A DNA stretch of 64,000 bases from Ga0077555 sp963746315 (GTDB lineage: Bacteria; Pseudomonadota; Alphaproteobacteria; Rhizobiales; Hyphomicrobiaceae): assembly GCA_963746315.1 (NCBI GenBank), contig CAVVAR010000005.1:620001-684000 (forward strand), in the 5' to 3' direction. Position numbers and translations under genes: made by a program. Under the pieces are notes generated by a model. That model was not told the DNA's origin. It searched no databases and saw nothing but the letters and a program-made list of their open reading frames with translations. Positions 8,293 to 16,675 of this stretch are shown here, piece after piece. The stretch's first letter is position 1. Every line of letters begins with the position of its first letter.

Positions 8293-8727
8293 TCAAAGAC
8301 GTGTCCCCGAGGGTGGCTCGATCTGCTGGTGACGCGCTTTGGCGGCCCTTTCCAGGGCGGCGCAGGTCAGCTTGTCCAGATCGAGGCGCCCGGCCAGCAT
8401 CTCGAGGAAGCGGACCTCCTCCAGCCGCACCTTCAAGTCGGTGGCGGCGACCTCGGCGCAGAGCACGTAAGCGGTTTCCTCGAGATGCGCGGGCAAGGCA
8501 TCGACGATCAGATCCAGCACCTTGTCGAGGCCCGAGGGACCAGCGAGCACCTTGCCGCAATCCTGGGATTCCTTGACGAGCCAGTCATGGTCGTAGTTCA
8601 GGAACGGGGGAAGCTCCTTAACGACTGAACCGATGCGCTGCAGCTCGTCGTCGGTGATCCGACGGTCGACGGCCGCCGTGGTGATCATGGCGTAGATCAG
8701 GGCTTCCTCGGCCGAAAGCTTGCTCAT
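8293..8727 (-). CDS. TerB-like tellurite-resistance family protein
   Basis: A 144-residue helical protein, ATG 8727 with GGAGA upstream. It fits the TerB fold: SAEEALIYAMITTAAVDRRITDDEL is the typical first helix pair with the acidic metal-site residues (AVDRRITDDE), and a second half-repeat carries CAEVAATDLKVRLEEVRFLEML. TerB-like domains bind metal and act in stress complexes with Ter and TelA-type proteins. It is encoded tail-to-tail with the three coiled-coil genes. Despite the family name there is no reason to think tellurite is its substrate. Confidence 0.75.
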   Translation of the reverse strand: MSKLSAEEALIYAMITTAAVDRRITDDELQRIGSVVKELPPFLNYDHDWLVKESQDCGKVLAGPSGLDKVLDLIVDALPAHLEETAYVLCAEVAATDLKVRLEEVRFLEMLAGRLDLDKLTCAALERAAKARHQQIEPPSGTRL

Positions 8728-8859
8728 TCAGGTCTCCAGTCCGGTTTCCTTGCCGTGGCGCACAGTAATATCAATTGGGGCCTCAAAACGCTCGGCTTGA
8801 TTGACGCACAGAGGCGGCGCACCTACGGTCCCGACGGTCAGTCAACCAAAGCAAGAAAC

Positions 8860-10479
8860 ATGTCCGAACCCATCCCTCCCGCTGAGATCGCCGTTGCCGC
8901 AGAGGCTCGCGCCTGGCCCTTCGAGGAGGCTCGCCGCCTCATCCAGCGCCTCGATAAAATGCCTGGCGGCAAAGACAAGCCGGTGATTTTCGAGACGGGC
9001 TATGGGCCGTCCGGCTTACCGCATATCGGCACATTCGGCGAGGTGGCGCGGACGAGCATGGTGCGCCACGCATTCGAGGTTCTGACCGAGGGGCGGCGCA
9101 AGACGCGTCTCATCTGCTTCTCCGACGACATGGATGGGTTTCGCAAGGTGCCCGGCAATGTGCCGAACCAGGAGATGCTCGCCGGTTTTATCGATACCCC
9201 CCTGACGAGCGTTCCCGATCCTTTCTCAAACGAGCATCCCAGCTTCGCGCACCACAACAATGCGCGGCTCAGGCGTTTTCTCGACCAATTCGGCTTCGAC
9301 TACGAGTTCTTCTCGGCGACCGACGTCTACAGGTCCGGGGCGATGGACGAGACGTTGCTGCGCATGCTCGAGGTCTACGACAAGGTGATGGATATCATCC
9401 TGCCGACGTTCGGACCTGAGCGTCGTGCCACTTACTCGCCGTTCCTGCCGATCTCGCCCAGAACGAGCAAGGTGCTCTACGTGCCGATGATCGAGCGCAA
9501 TCCGTCGAAGGGGACCGTGGTCTACGTCGATCCGGAGACGAACGAGAAGGTCGAGACCAAGGTTACGGGCGGCGCGGTGAAGTGCCAGTGGAAGGCCGAC
9601 TGGGCGCTACGATGGACCGCGTTCGGCGTCGACTACGAGATGGCAGGCAAGGACCTGATCGATTCCGTCACGCTTTCATCGAAGATCTGTCGCGCGCTCG
9701 GCGGGACGCCGCCCGAGGGTTTCAACTACGAGCTGTTCCTCGACGAGCATGGCCAGAAGATCTCGAAATCGAAGGGCAACGGCCTGACCATCGAGGAGTG
9801 GCTGACCTACGCCTCGCCGGAGAGTCTGTCGCTCTACATGTTCCAGAAGCCGAAGACGGCCAAGCGGCTCTATTTCGATGTCATCCCGCGCGCGGTCGAC
9901 GAGTACCTGACATTCCTCGCCAAGTATCCGGCCGAGGAGGCCAAGGCGCGGGTCGAGAATCCCATATGGCACATCCACGGCGGGCATCCGCCAGCTGCCG
10001 AGCTGCCGATCTCGTTCGGGCTGCTGCTCAATCTCGTCTCGGCCTCGAACGCGCACGACAAGGCGGTGCTTTGGGGCTTCATCCGGCGCCACGCCGCCGA
10101 CGCGACGGCCGACCGCTATCCTCTGCTCGACCAGCTGGTCGGCTATGCGATCGCCTACTACGACGCTTTCGTTAAGCCGGCAAAGACGTTCCGCGCGCCG
10201 ACCGACGAGGAGCGCACGGCGCTCGAGGCTCTGGATGCCGCGCTTGCCACGGCCGCGGCCGACGCCAGTGCCGAGGAGTTGCAGAACATCGTCTACGAGG
10301 CCGGCAAGGCCAACGGCTTCGGCGACAAGCTCCGCCAGTGGTTCCAGGCGATCTACGAGGTTCTGCTCGGTCAGACCCAGGGGCCGAGGTTCGGCTCGTT
10401 CATCGAGCTTTACGGCGTGGCCGAGACGCGCGAGCTGATCGGGAAGGCCCTCAAAGGCGAGCTTTCCAGAGCCGCTTGA
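8860..10479 (+). CDS. lysS: Lysyl-tRNA synthetase, class I (archaeal type)
   Basis: Charges tRNA-Lys with lysine using ATP. This is the class I enzyme (LysRS-I, also called LysK), unrelated to the usual bacterial class II enzyme; many alphaproteobacteria use it alone. Rossmann signature 1 is PSGLPHIGTFGE (HIGH-like HIGT) near residue 55 and signature 2 is KISKSKG. I choose ATG 8860 (MSEPIPPAEIA), giving 539 residues as expected; the frame opens at GTG 8755, but the extra 35 residues look non-coding. Its 3' end overlaps the convergent HPP gene by 29 bases. Confidence 0.95.
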   Translation: MSEPIPPAEIAVAAEARAWPFEEARRLIQRLDKMPGGKDKPVIFETGYGPSGLPHIGTFGEVARTSMVRHAFEVLTEGRRKTRLICFSDDMDGFRKVPGNVPNQEMLAGFIDTPLTSVPDPFSNEHPSFAHHNNARLRRFLDQFGFDYEFFSATDVYRSGAMDETLLRMLEVYDKVMDIILPTFGPERRATYSPFLPISPRTSKVLYVPMIERNPSKGTVVYVDPETNEKVETKVTGGAVKCQWKADWALRWTAFGVDYEMAGKDLIDSVTLSSKICRALGGTPPEGFNYELFLDEHGQKISKSKGNGLTIEEWLTYASPESLSLYMFQKPKTAKRLYFDVIPRAVDEYLTFLAKYPAEEAKARVENPIWHIHGGHPPAAELPISFGLLLNLVSASNAHDKAVLWGFIRRHAADATADRYPLLDQLVGYAIAYYDAFVKPAKTFRAPTDEERTALEALDAALATAAADASAEELQNIVYEAGKANGFGDKLRQWFQAIYEVLLGQTQGPRFGSFIELYGVAETRELIGKALKGELSRAA

Positions 10480-10981
10480 GTTCGCGTATCCGCTCGACCG
10501 ACCAGAGCTGGGGTGCCGCGGCGCGGTCGGCCGGTGAGAACAGGCGGCGCTCGCCCCAGCGCCATGCCAGCGCGAACCCCGTCAGGAGCAGGGCTCCTAT
10601 GAGCACGGGATTCAGCATCCACTCGAGTCCGAGGCCGTAAGAGGCAACCAGGAAGGCATCGATGCCGGCCGGTGGATGGAGCGTGCGCGAGGCGATCATG
10701 ACAAAGGTTGCGAGGCCGACGGCGAGGGCGCTCGCAGTCTCGCCTGACCCGAGCATCAGCAATGCCAGGAGGCCCGCGAGGCAAGAGAGCAGGTGCCCTC
10801 CGATGATGGCGCGCGGCTGAGCCGGCTCGCTATCCGGCAGCGCCATGGCCAGCACGATCGAGGTGACGAACGGAACGCGGACCATCGGCTCGGCGGCCCA
10901 GATCGCCAGCACCTCCATTATGCCGATGGCCGTCCCCGCGCCGAGCGCGCGATAGACGGAGATGAGGTAGCGACGTCGCAC
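10451..10981 (-). CDS. HPP family integral membrane protein
   Basis: A 176-residue membrane protein with about four hydrophobic helices. The defining His-Pro-Pro motif is present in SRTLHPPAGIDAFL. Plant and cyanobacterial HPP proteins transport nitrite; in most bacteria the substrate is unknown and some members carry CBS domains, absent here. The C-terminal ~30 residues are basic and cytosolic. Its coding end overlaps lysS by 29 bases on the opposite strand, which is unusual but consistent with both frames being intact. Confidence 0.85.
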   Translation of the reverse strand: MRRRYLISVYRALGAGTAIGIMEVLAIWAAEPMVRVPFVTSIVLAMALPDSEPAQPRAIIGGHLLSCLAGLLALLMLGSGETASALAVGLATFVMIASRTLHPPAGIDAFLVASYGLGLEWMLNPVLIGALLLTGFALAWRWGERRLFSPADRAAAPQLWSVERIRELKRLWKARL

Positions 10982-11113
10982 ACGGATTCCTTCTTTCGAC
11001 GAGGTTGGTAGCGGCGAACCTGGGCCGAGACGTTGCGCCGGAGCGTTTGCGAGGTCGGCAACATCAGAGAGAACCAGTCTACGGCCTTGCAGGCAAGCGC
11101 TTCGCCGCGCCGC

Positions 11114-13564
11114 TTACCGACGGCGGAGGGCGAGCTTGCGTGAGAGGTCGGACAGGGCTCCCGAGAGCGGGTGGAACTCGAACCGGATGCTGTGGCGGCC
11201 GGCGGGGACCCGAACCGCGCGGAACATCACGTTGGCGCGGCGGATGAGGGAGGCGCTGCCATCGACACTGGCGCGCCACCAGGGGTGCCAGACGTCGCTG
11301 AGGACGAGAAATCCGGCCCGGGGCGCATTCACGGCCACGTCCACGCGGGTGTTCTCGTAGCGCACGATGATCGCGTCGGCCTCTTTCTCGGGTGGGGCGC
11401 CCGGTCGCGACGCAATCTCGAGACTTGGCAATGGTGCTGCCGGCAGCACTGCGATCTCGGGCGAGACGGCGACGGTCATCGGTAGCGGACGCTGGTCCGG
11501 ATCAGGCGGGTCGGAGCTGTCGAGCAGGACGGTTTGGCGCGGATCGAACTCGGGCCAGCGACCGTCGGCGAGAATGCGGTCGAAGTCGGCGACCATGGCG
11601 TTCTCGACGAAGAGGACGCGGGGCAGGGCGCGCGGGTTCTCGTAGATGTAGGCATCCGGTGTGCGGCCGACGAAATTCAGATCCTCGTCGCCGATCCGGC
11701 GATCGAGGCGCGCGATCGGCACCGGACTCGCGATAAAGCGCAGGCCGAGAAGATCGGCGAGGCGGCAGCGATATGACGGGAAGAGGGGACTGAAAGCGCG
11801 CTGCTCGTAGCCGGCAATATAGTCGCCGGCGCCGAGGGCGCGGGTGACGAGAGCCGTGCGAAGAGGATTATAGCCTAGCGTCTGATCGAAGCCGTGGGCC
11901 TCGGCGGCGTTCTGCCAGTCGAAGCCGACGCCTGCGACCTCGATGCGATCCCGCCAGGGCGATCCGGGCTTGCGTCTGAGGTGATGCGACAGAAAGGCGA
12001 TGGTCTCGTTGCGGGTGTCGGGGTTCAAGGCCTCCTGGGCCCGATCAATCGGCTTTCCGGTTGCCTCGCTCGGCCCGTTGCTGAGGGCGAGATCGGCGCC
12101 CACGACAATCGCGGGAAGGAAGGCTGCGAAGCGACCCATAGGGCCCAGACTGCCCACGGGCATGGCGAGCAGCAGACCGGCTCCGACGACGACGGTGGCG
12201 GCGGCGGCGAGTGGCACGAGGGCGGCCCCGAGACGGCCATGCCAGTAGGCAAGTGCGGCGCCCGTGCAGAGCAGCAACAGAAACACCAGAGCTTCGCGCC
12301 GCAATGCTCGCCGATCGCTCGTGAGGCTGCCCGTGAGGCCGAGATGAACGACGTAGCCGGCGAGGATCGACAGGAAGCCGCCGAGGAGGAACGTGGCGTC
12401 GGCGGGTCGCCGAAAGAGCGACACGCCCGGTAGCACCTCGTAGACGATGCGAAACAGGGGCGTGTTGCTGCCGAGCGCATAGACCAGCGCGATCAGCGCG
12501 GCGGCCGTGTAGCCGACGATCTCCCGGCGCCTGAGGGCGCCCCGGGACAGAGCGCCGCGCAGCAGAACGATGCAGGGCAGCGCGCCCATGTAGAGCTGGC
12601 TCATGTTGGGCGAAAGCGTCAGCTCGGAAGGATCCCAAGTCTCGCTGTAGGGGCCCCAGTAACCGAGCGCGGCGTCCTTGATGCCGAACAGGTCGGGAAC
12701 GAGGAAGGTGAGCAGCGATGCGGGATGTAGAGAGCCGCGGGCGGCCTCGGCGAAGGCAATGGATGGGCGGTTGGAGCCTGCAAGGAAGACGTAGGTGAGG
12801 GCTACCGGCAGCACCGCGACGACGAGTGCGGTGACTGCGGCCGCGGCGAGCGGTGCGACGTCACTGCGCGCCACGCGAGCCGGAGCCGGATCGGTCAGCC
12901 AATCTGCGGCGACGACGACAGCGAGCAGATAGCACGCGAGAAGTGCGACCTGATCCGGCTGAGCCACCATCAGGCCAGCAGCGACGCCTGCGGCCGCGCC
13001 CCAGGCCGGGCTTTCCCGATGGCGCGCCCGTACGAGTAGCCATAGCGCCAGAGCGAAGAAGGCATAGCTCTGGATCTGGCCGATGTGCTGCATGCGCCAG
13101 GAGGCCGAGCCACCGAAGGCGAAGCAGAGGGCTGCGACGGCGGCGCCGCCCGGATGCCAGCCGCGGTCCCGGAACAGCATCAGGATGGCGCCGGCACCGA
13201 GCCCGAGCAGCACGAAGACGTAGACGTCGAGCAGCCAGAAGCTCGGGTTCTTGCTCAAGGCCGCCAGAAAGAGGCCGGGTGAGAAAATCAGCGACTGCGG
13301 GTCGGCGATCTGGGGGACGCCGACGAAGGTATGCGGGTTCCAGGCCGGCGACTGACCGGAGTGCAAGGCGCTGGCGAGGAACTGTAGCTGGGCCTGGAAC
13401 AGGGCCTTCGCGTCGTAGGGGATTGAGACTCGGCCGCTCAGCCACGGGTAGGCGAACAGACCCCATAGCGCCAGCACGAGCAGCGCGGAGATGCGCCAAG
13501 CTCGGCGAAGCTCGCTGCCGGCAACGAGGGGGGCGCCGGCGAACTCTGACGTGATGCGAGACAT
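11114..13564 (-). CDS. YfhO-type polytopic membrane protein
   Basis: An 816-residue inner-membrane protein. After a short cytosolic N terminus come about 12-13 hydrophobic helices to near residue 480, with the loop YDAKALFQAQLQFLASAL and WNPHTFVGVPQIADPQS typical of YfhO-like and related GT-C fold proteins. The C-terminal ~330 residues are a soluble, beta-rich outer domain (IVRYENTRVDVAVNAPRAGF, WWRASVDG). Family members such as YfhO are tied to glycosylation of surface polymers such as teichoic acids in Gram-positives; the role in Gram-negatives is not known. It is encoded 12 bases after the methyltransferase gene, so the two are probably one transcript. Confidence 0.8.
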   Translation of the reverse strand: MSRITSEFAGAPLVAGSELRRAWRISALLVLALWGLFAYPWLSGRVSIPYDAKALFQAQLQFLASALHSGQSPAWNPHTFVGVPQIADPQSLIFSPGLFLAALSKNPSFWLLDVYVFVLLGLGAGAILMLFRDRGWHPGGAAVAALCFAFGGSASWRMQHIGQIQSYAFFALALWLLVRARHRESPAWGAAAGVAAGLMVAQPDQVALLACYLLAVVVAADWLTDPAPARVARSDVAPLAAAAVTALVVAVLPVALTYVFLAGSNRPSIAFAEAARGSLHPASLLTFLVPDLFGIKDAALGYWGPYSETWDPSELTLSPNMSQLYMGALPCIVLLRGALSRGALRRREIVGYTAAALIALVYALGSNTPLFRIVYEVLPGVSLFRRPADATFLLGGFLSILAGYVVHLGLTGSLTSDRRALRREALVFLLLLCTGAALAYWHGRLGAALVPLAAAATVVVGAGLLLAMPVGSLGPMGRFAAFLPAIVVGADLALSNGPSEATGKPIDRAQEALNPDTRNETIAFLSHHLRRKPGSPWRDRIEVAGVGFDWQNAAEAHGFDQTLGYNPLRTALVTRALGAGDYIAGYEQRAFSPLFPSYRCRLADLLGLRFIASPVPIARLDRRIGDEDLNFVGRTPDAYIYENPRALPRVLFVENAMVADFDRILADGRWPEFDPRQTVLLDSSDPPDPDQRPLPMTVAVSPEIAVLPAAPLPSLEIASRPGAPPEKEADAIIVRYENTRVDVAVNAPRAGFLVLSDVWHPWWRASVDGSASLIRRANVMFRAVRVPAGRHSIRFEFHPLSGALSDLSRKLALRRR

Positions 13565-13576
13565 TGCGGGGATCCG

Positions 13577-14272
13577 CTAGCTGCCCGCACGCACGGCCAG
13601 GAAGGCCATCCGTGCCTGGTTGTGGCCGAGGTTGGGGTGATGGCGTCGGGCGGAGAAGCCTTTGGCGGAAAGCAGGGAGATGATCGCGTCCGCCTCGTAC
13701 TGTTGCAGGCCGAGCTCAGCGCGGATCTTCCGGTAGTCGGAAAAGAGTGTCCGCACCAGGCCGGCTCCCGCGGCCAGGAAGAAGCCTTCCCGCCGGGCGA
13801 ACGATAGAAGCGCCGCAGCATCGGTCATCGGTCCCACTGAAGGCGGGATGATATCGGCGAGAAGAAGGCGCCCGTCGGTGGCGAGTAAACGGCGCCAGCC
13901 GTCGAGGCAGGCGTCGAGAACGTCCGGGGGGAGATATTGAACAACGGAGTTCGCCACGACGAGATCGACTGAGCGGCCAGGCAAAGCGGCCAGCTCGTCC
14001 GGCGCAATGACGACAATGGCTTCGACGGAGGCGAAGCGCTTGCGCAGCTCCGCGCGGACGCTCGGGGCCGCGTCGCACAGGTAGAGGCGGCGGCATCTGC
14101 TGGCCACCTCGTCCGCGTGCAGGGCCTCGCCGCAGCCATAGTCGAGCACGACCGGGTCGCCGCCACCGAGATTGGCGATCAAGCCGTCGGCGACGCAACG
14201 GTAGTGAGCCTCACGGTGACGCTGACTGACATAGATCGTCGGCTTGTCGTCCCAGTACTCGATCCAACCCAT
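13577..14272 (-). CDS. Class I SAM-dependent methyltransferase
   Basis: About 231 residues from ATG 14272 (MGWIEYWDDKPTIYV); ATG 14305 is an in-frame alternative, and neither has a strong ribosome site. The SAM-binding motif I is VVLDYGCGEALHADEV, the acidic motif II is LYLCDAAPS, and the post-motif region has VDLVVANSVVQYLPPD, all as in class I Rossmann methyltransferases. The substrate is unknown. It lies just upstream of the YfhO-type gene on the same strand, which suggests methylation of a lipid-linked or sugar substrate made at the membrane (inference). Confidence 0.8.
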   Translation of the reverse strand: MGWIEYWDDKPTIYVSQRHREAHYRCVADGLIANLGGGDPVVLDYGCGEALHADEVASRCRRLYLCDAAPSVRAELRKRFASVEAIVVIAPDELAALPGRSVDLVVANSVVQYLPPDVLDACLDGWRRLLATDGRLLLADIIPPSVGPMTDAAALLSFARREGFFLAAGAGLVRTLFSDYRKIRAELGLQQYEADAIISLLSAKGFSARRHHPNLGHNQARMAFLAVRAGS

Positions 14273-14486
14273 GCCGACAGTACTTTCTTGCCCGTCTCCC
14301 GCCATCTGGCAGGGAGCCCCGATCGTGCCAGGAAATGCCGGCCTCTCCGTGCCTCGCCGTTCCTGAACAACAGATGAACCACATGGTGCGCACGGAGCCT
14401 GACGCCGTCCGCCGAGGCGCGTCCAGCTTGCACCATGAAGCGGCCTCGGACTACTGATTGAAGCCAAATAGACAGGGATGAGGCGC

Positions 14487-15482
14487 ATGACGACCAACAA
14501 GAAGAAGGTTCTCTTCACGGATTCGATGGGTAGCGATGGAATCGAGATCCTGAAAGGGCGAGGCGACGTCGAGGCGATCCCCTTCAACTACTTCATGAAG
14601 GGGGCGGAGTATCAGTCGCTTCTGAAGTCTCATGCACCGGTTCACGGGGTTGTCCTCGGCGCGACGCCGTTCGGGGAGGCCGACTACGCGGCCTCCGGAG
14701 GTGTCGAGGTGGTGGCGCGGACGGGCGTCGGCTATGACGCGATCGACATACCGGCGATGACCAGCCACAAGGTCCCGGTCATGATCGCGGGTACTGCCAA
14801 CTCTCCCTCGGTCGCCGAGCAGGCGATGACGTTCATGCTGACGCTCGCCCGGAAAGGTCCGCAACTGACGCGCCTCGTCGCCGAGGGGCGCTGGGCGGAC
14901 CGCCTGAAGCCGGAGTATGTCGCCGTCGACATGTTCGAGAAGACGGTGTTGATCGTCGGCTTCGGCCGTATCGGGACCCGGACGGCAAAGCGCTGTCTCG
15001 CCATGGAGATGACGGTCCTCATCTACGACCCCTATGTGAAGCCGGAGACGATCAAGGCGGCAGGTTGCGAGCCGGTCTCGGATCTCGACGGTGCGCTGCC
15101 GCGGGCCGATTTCGTCACGATCCACTGCCCGAAGACGCCTGAGACGATCGGGATGTTCAACGCTGCTCGTCTGAAGAGGATGAAGCGGACAGCGTATCTC
15201 GTGTGCACGGCACGCGGCGGCATCATCGACGAGGCGGCACTGCATCAGGCGTTGACCGACGGGACGCTGCCAGCCGCCGCGCTCGACGTCTTCGACCGCG
15301 AGCCGCCCGACCCGGCCAATCCCCTGTTCAAGCTGCCGAACATCATCCTGTCCCCGCACATGGCGGGAGTCACGGCAGAGGCCATGCAGCGCATGGCTGT
15401 CGAGGCCGCGAAAAACGTTCTATCCGTGTTCGACGGCGCGCCGAGAAAAGAGAATGCGGTCAATCCCCAAGTTTTTGGCTGA
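14487..15482 (+). CDS. D-isomer-specific 2-hydroxyacid dehydrogenase
   Basis: About 331 residues (ATG 14487, with AGGGATGAGG just before; ATG 14478 is also possible). The NAD-binding motif VLIVGFGRIGTRTAKR is at about residue 155, the signature AYLVCTARGGIIDE near 235 carries the substrate Arg, the acid Glu is in FDREPPD, and the catalytic His is in ILSPHMAG. This is the phosphoglycerate dehydrogenase/hydroxypyruvate reductase superfamily without the C-terminal ACT domain of SerA. The substrate could be 3-phosphoglycerate, hydroxypyruvate or another 2-oxoacid; the sequence does not decide. It is followed by a clear terminator. Confidence 0.88.
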   Translation: MTTNKKKVLFTDSMGSDGIEILKGRGDVEAIPFNYFMKGAEYQSLLKSHAPVHGVVLGATPFGEADYAASGGVEVVARTGVGYDAIDIPAMTSHKVPVMIAGTANSPSVAEQAMTFMLTLARKGPQLTRLVAEGRWADRLKPEYVAVDMFEKTVLIVGFGRIGTRTAKRCLAMEMTVLIYDPYVKPETIKAAGCEPVSDLDGALPRADFVTIHCPKTPETIGMFNAARLKRMKRTAYLVCTARGGIIDEAALHQALTDGTLPAAALDVFDREPPDPANPLFKLPNIILSPHMAGVTAEAMQRMAVEAAKNVLSVFDGAPRKENAVNPQVFG

Positions 15483-15509
15483 TTATCGGTCGTCACCGGA
15501 AAACCGTTC

Positions 15510-15540
15510 AAAACGGGGTCTTATGGGCCCCGTTTTCGTA
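15510..15540 (+). terminator. Rho-independent terminator after the hydroxyacid dehydrogenase gene
   Basis: A perfect 9-bp inverted repeat, AAAACGGGG (15510-15518) and CCCCGTTTT (15528-15536) with a 9-base loop; the A-tract and T-tract flanks make it usable in both directions. It starts 27 bases after the stop codon. Confidence 0.88.
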
Positions 15541-15616
15541 TTCTCAGGCATTCGGTGCGACGAAGCGTCGTCTGCAGCGGCTGATACTAAGACAAAGGTA
15601 GGATTTGAAGGAACGG

Positions 15617-15633
15617 CTGGGAACATTTCCCAG
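15617..15633. promoter_or_regulatory. Palindrome upstream of the tandem-repeat gene
   Basis: CTGGGAA-CAT-TTCCCAG is a perfect 7-bp inverted repeat with a 3-base centre, about 60 bases before the start of the repeat-protein gene. Its size and position fit an operator for a dimeric regulator, but no regulator is identified. Confidence 0.4.
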
Positions 15634-15691
15634 GGCGGATGCTTCCACGCGTATCGTCTGCAACTCAGGCAGAACGAAAGGAGTGGTTTGA

Positions 15692-16597
15692 ATGGCAACG
15701 CGAAACCGATATCGAGATTACGACGACGACTATGAAACGGGTCGTGGCCGCGACACGAGCCACCGCGGCCGGGTCCGAGATCCCGCGCATGACCGTCGTC
15801 TGCGCGGAAACGAGTCGGATCGGCTTTACGAGTCGCGGCATACCGGAAATCCGGGACAGGGCGCGGTCCGGGATCCCGACCATGACCATCGTCTACGCGG
15901 GAACGAGACGGACCGTCTCTACGAGTTGCGCCATCGCGGTGACGACGGCCGTGGGCGTGTGACCGATCCCGATCACGACCATCGCCTGCGCGGGAACGAG
16001 ACGGATCGCCTCTACGAGTCGCGGCATCGCGGCGACGACGGTCGTGGGCGTGTGACCGATCCCGATTACGACCATCGCCTGCGCGGGAACGAGACGGACC
16101 GTCTCTACGAGTCGCGGCATCGCGGCGACGACGGCCGTGGGCGTGTGATCGATTCCGATCACGACCATCGCCTGCGCGGGAACGAGACGGACCGTCTCTA
16201 CGAGTCGCGGCATCGCGGCGACGACGGCCGCGGGCGTGTGACCGATCCCGATCACGACCACCGCCTGCGCGGGAACGAGACGGACCGTCTCTACGAGTCC
16301 CGCCACCGGAGTGGTGATGGGCGTGGACGCGTGACCGATCCCGAGCACGACCGGCGTCTATCGAGCTCCGATCGATACGAAAGCGGCGGGCGTTCCGGTC
16401 GCTATCGTGACGATGACGACGGGTATTCGTCCCGCTCCGGCCGCGGTCGAAGCGACGACGATGGCTCGTATCGCTCCCGGTCGTCGCAAAGCTCGCGCCA
16501 TCGGGGCGATGACGACGATTACGGGCGTGGCGGGGAGCACTACGATTCCGACGCAGATCGCTACCGCGATTCGTCGGGGCGATTCACTCGCCGCTAA
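15692..16597 (+). CDS. Disordered, highly charged tandem-repeat protein
   Basis: A 301-residue protein starting at ATG 15692 after AAGGAG. It has almost no hydrophobic residues and is dominated by Arg, Asp, Gly, His and Ser. Residues 26 to about 230 are six full and one partial copy of a 31-residue unit whose core is DHDHRLRGNETDRLYESRH followed by RGDDGRGRV. The tail (about 230-301) is Ser/Arg/Asp-rich with DDDD clusters and ends SGRFTRR. No signal peptide or fold can be recognised; it is probably intrinsically disordered, with alternating acidic and basic patches. The unit LRGNETDRLYESRH is regular enough to be a short helix. Function unknown; polyampholyte proteins of this type are often tied to desiccation stress or nucleic acid binding, which is speculation here. 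Confidence 0.75.
   Translation: MATRNRYRDYDDDYETGRGRDTSHRGRVRDPAHDRRLRGNESDRLYESRHTGNPGQGAVRDPDHDHRLRGNETDRLYELRHRGDDGRGRVTDPDHDHRLRGNETDRLYESRHRGDDGRGRVTDPDYDHRLRGNETDRLYESRHRGDDGRGRVIDSDHDHRLRGNETDRLYESRHRGDDGRGRVTDPDHDHRLRGNETDRLYESRHRSGDGRGRVTDPEHDRRLSSSDRYESGGRSGRYRDDDDGYSSRSGRGRSDDDGSYRSRSSQSSRHRGDDDDYGRGGEHYDSDADRYRDSSGRFTRR
15767..16382 (+). repeat. 93-bp tandem repeat, six and a fraction copies
   Basis: In-frame DNA repeats of 93 bases (31 codons) make up two thirds of the repeat-protein gene. Copies 3 to 6 (from about 15953) differ from each other at only a few positions, while copies 1, 2 and 7 are more diverged. That pattern fits recent internal expansion by recombination or slippage. 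The copy number may vary between strains, and short-read assembly may have collapsed it. Confidence 0.92.
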
Positions 16598-16611
16598 GCC
16601 GTCGAACGTTG

Positions 16612-16650
16612 AGCCCGGCCTGCCCGCCTTCCGGCGGGCCGGGCTTTTTC
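16612..16650 (+). terminator. Rho-independent terminator after the repeat-protein gene
   Basis: A strong GC-rich hairpin: AGCCCGGCC-TGCCCGCC pairs almost perfectly with GGCGGG-CCGGGCT across a TTCC loop, then TTTTTC. It lies about 15 bases after the stop and closes the transcript before the topoisomerase gene. Confidence 0.9.
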
Positions 16651-16675
16651 TTGCCAGAGGCGCAGCCATAGGCAC

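Noticed and set aside
11894..13554. Plus-strand ORFs of 179 and 233 codons opposite the YfhO-type gene
   Set aside because: Arg/Gly-rich shadows of a membrane protein gene; no ribosome site or family resemblance.
15893..16348. A 151-codon open frame on the minus strand across the tandem repeats, itself repetitive
   Set aside because: It is the mirror of the in-frame 93-bp repeats; any repeat whose length is a multiple of three keeps all frames open. No ribosome site, and the hydrophobic repeats look like an artefact.
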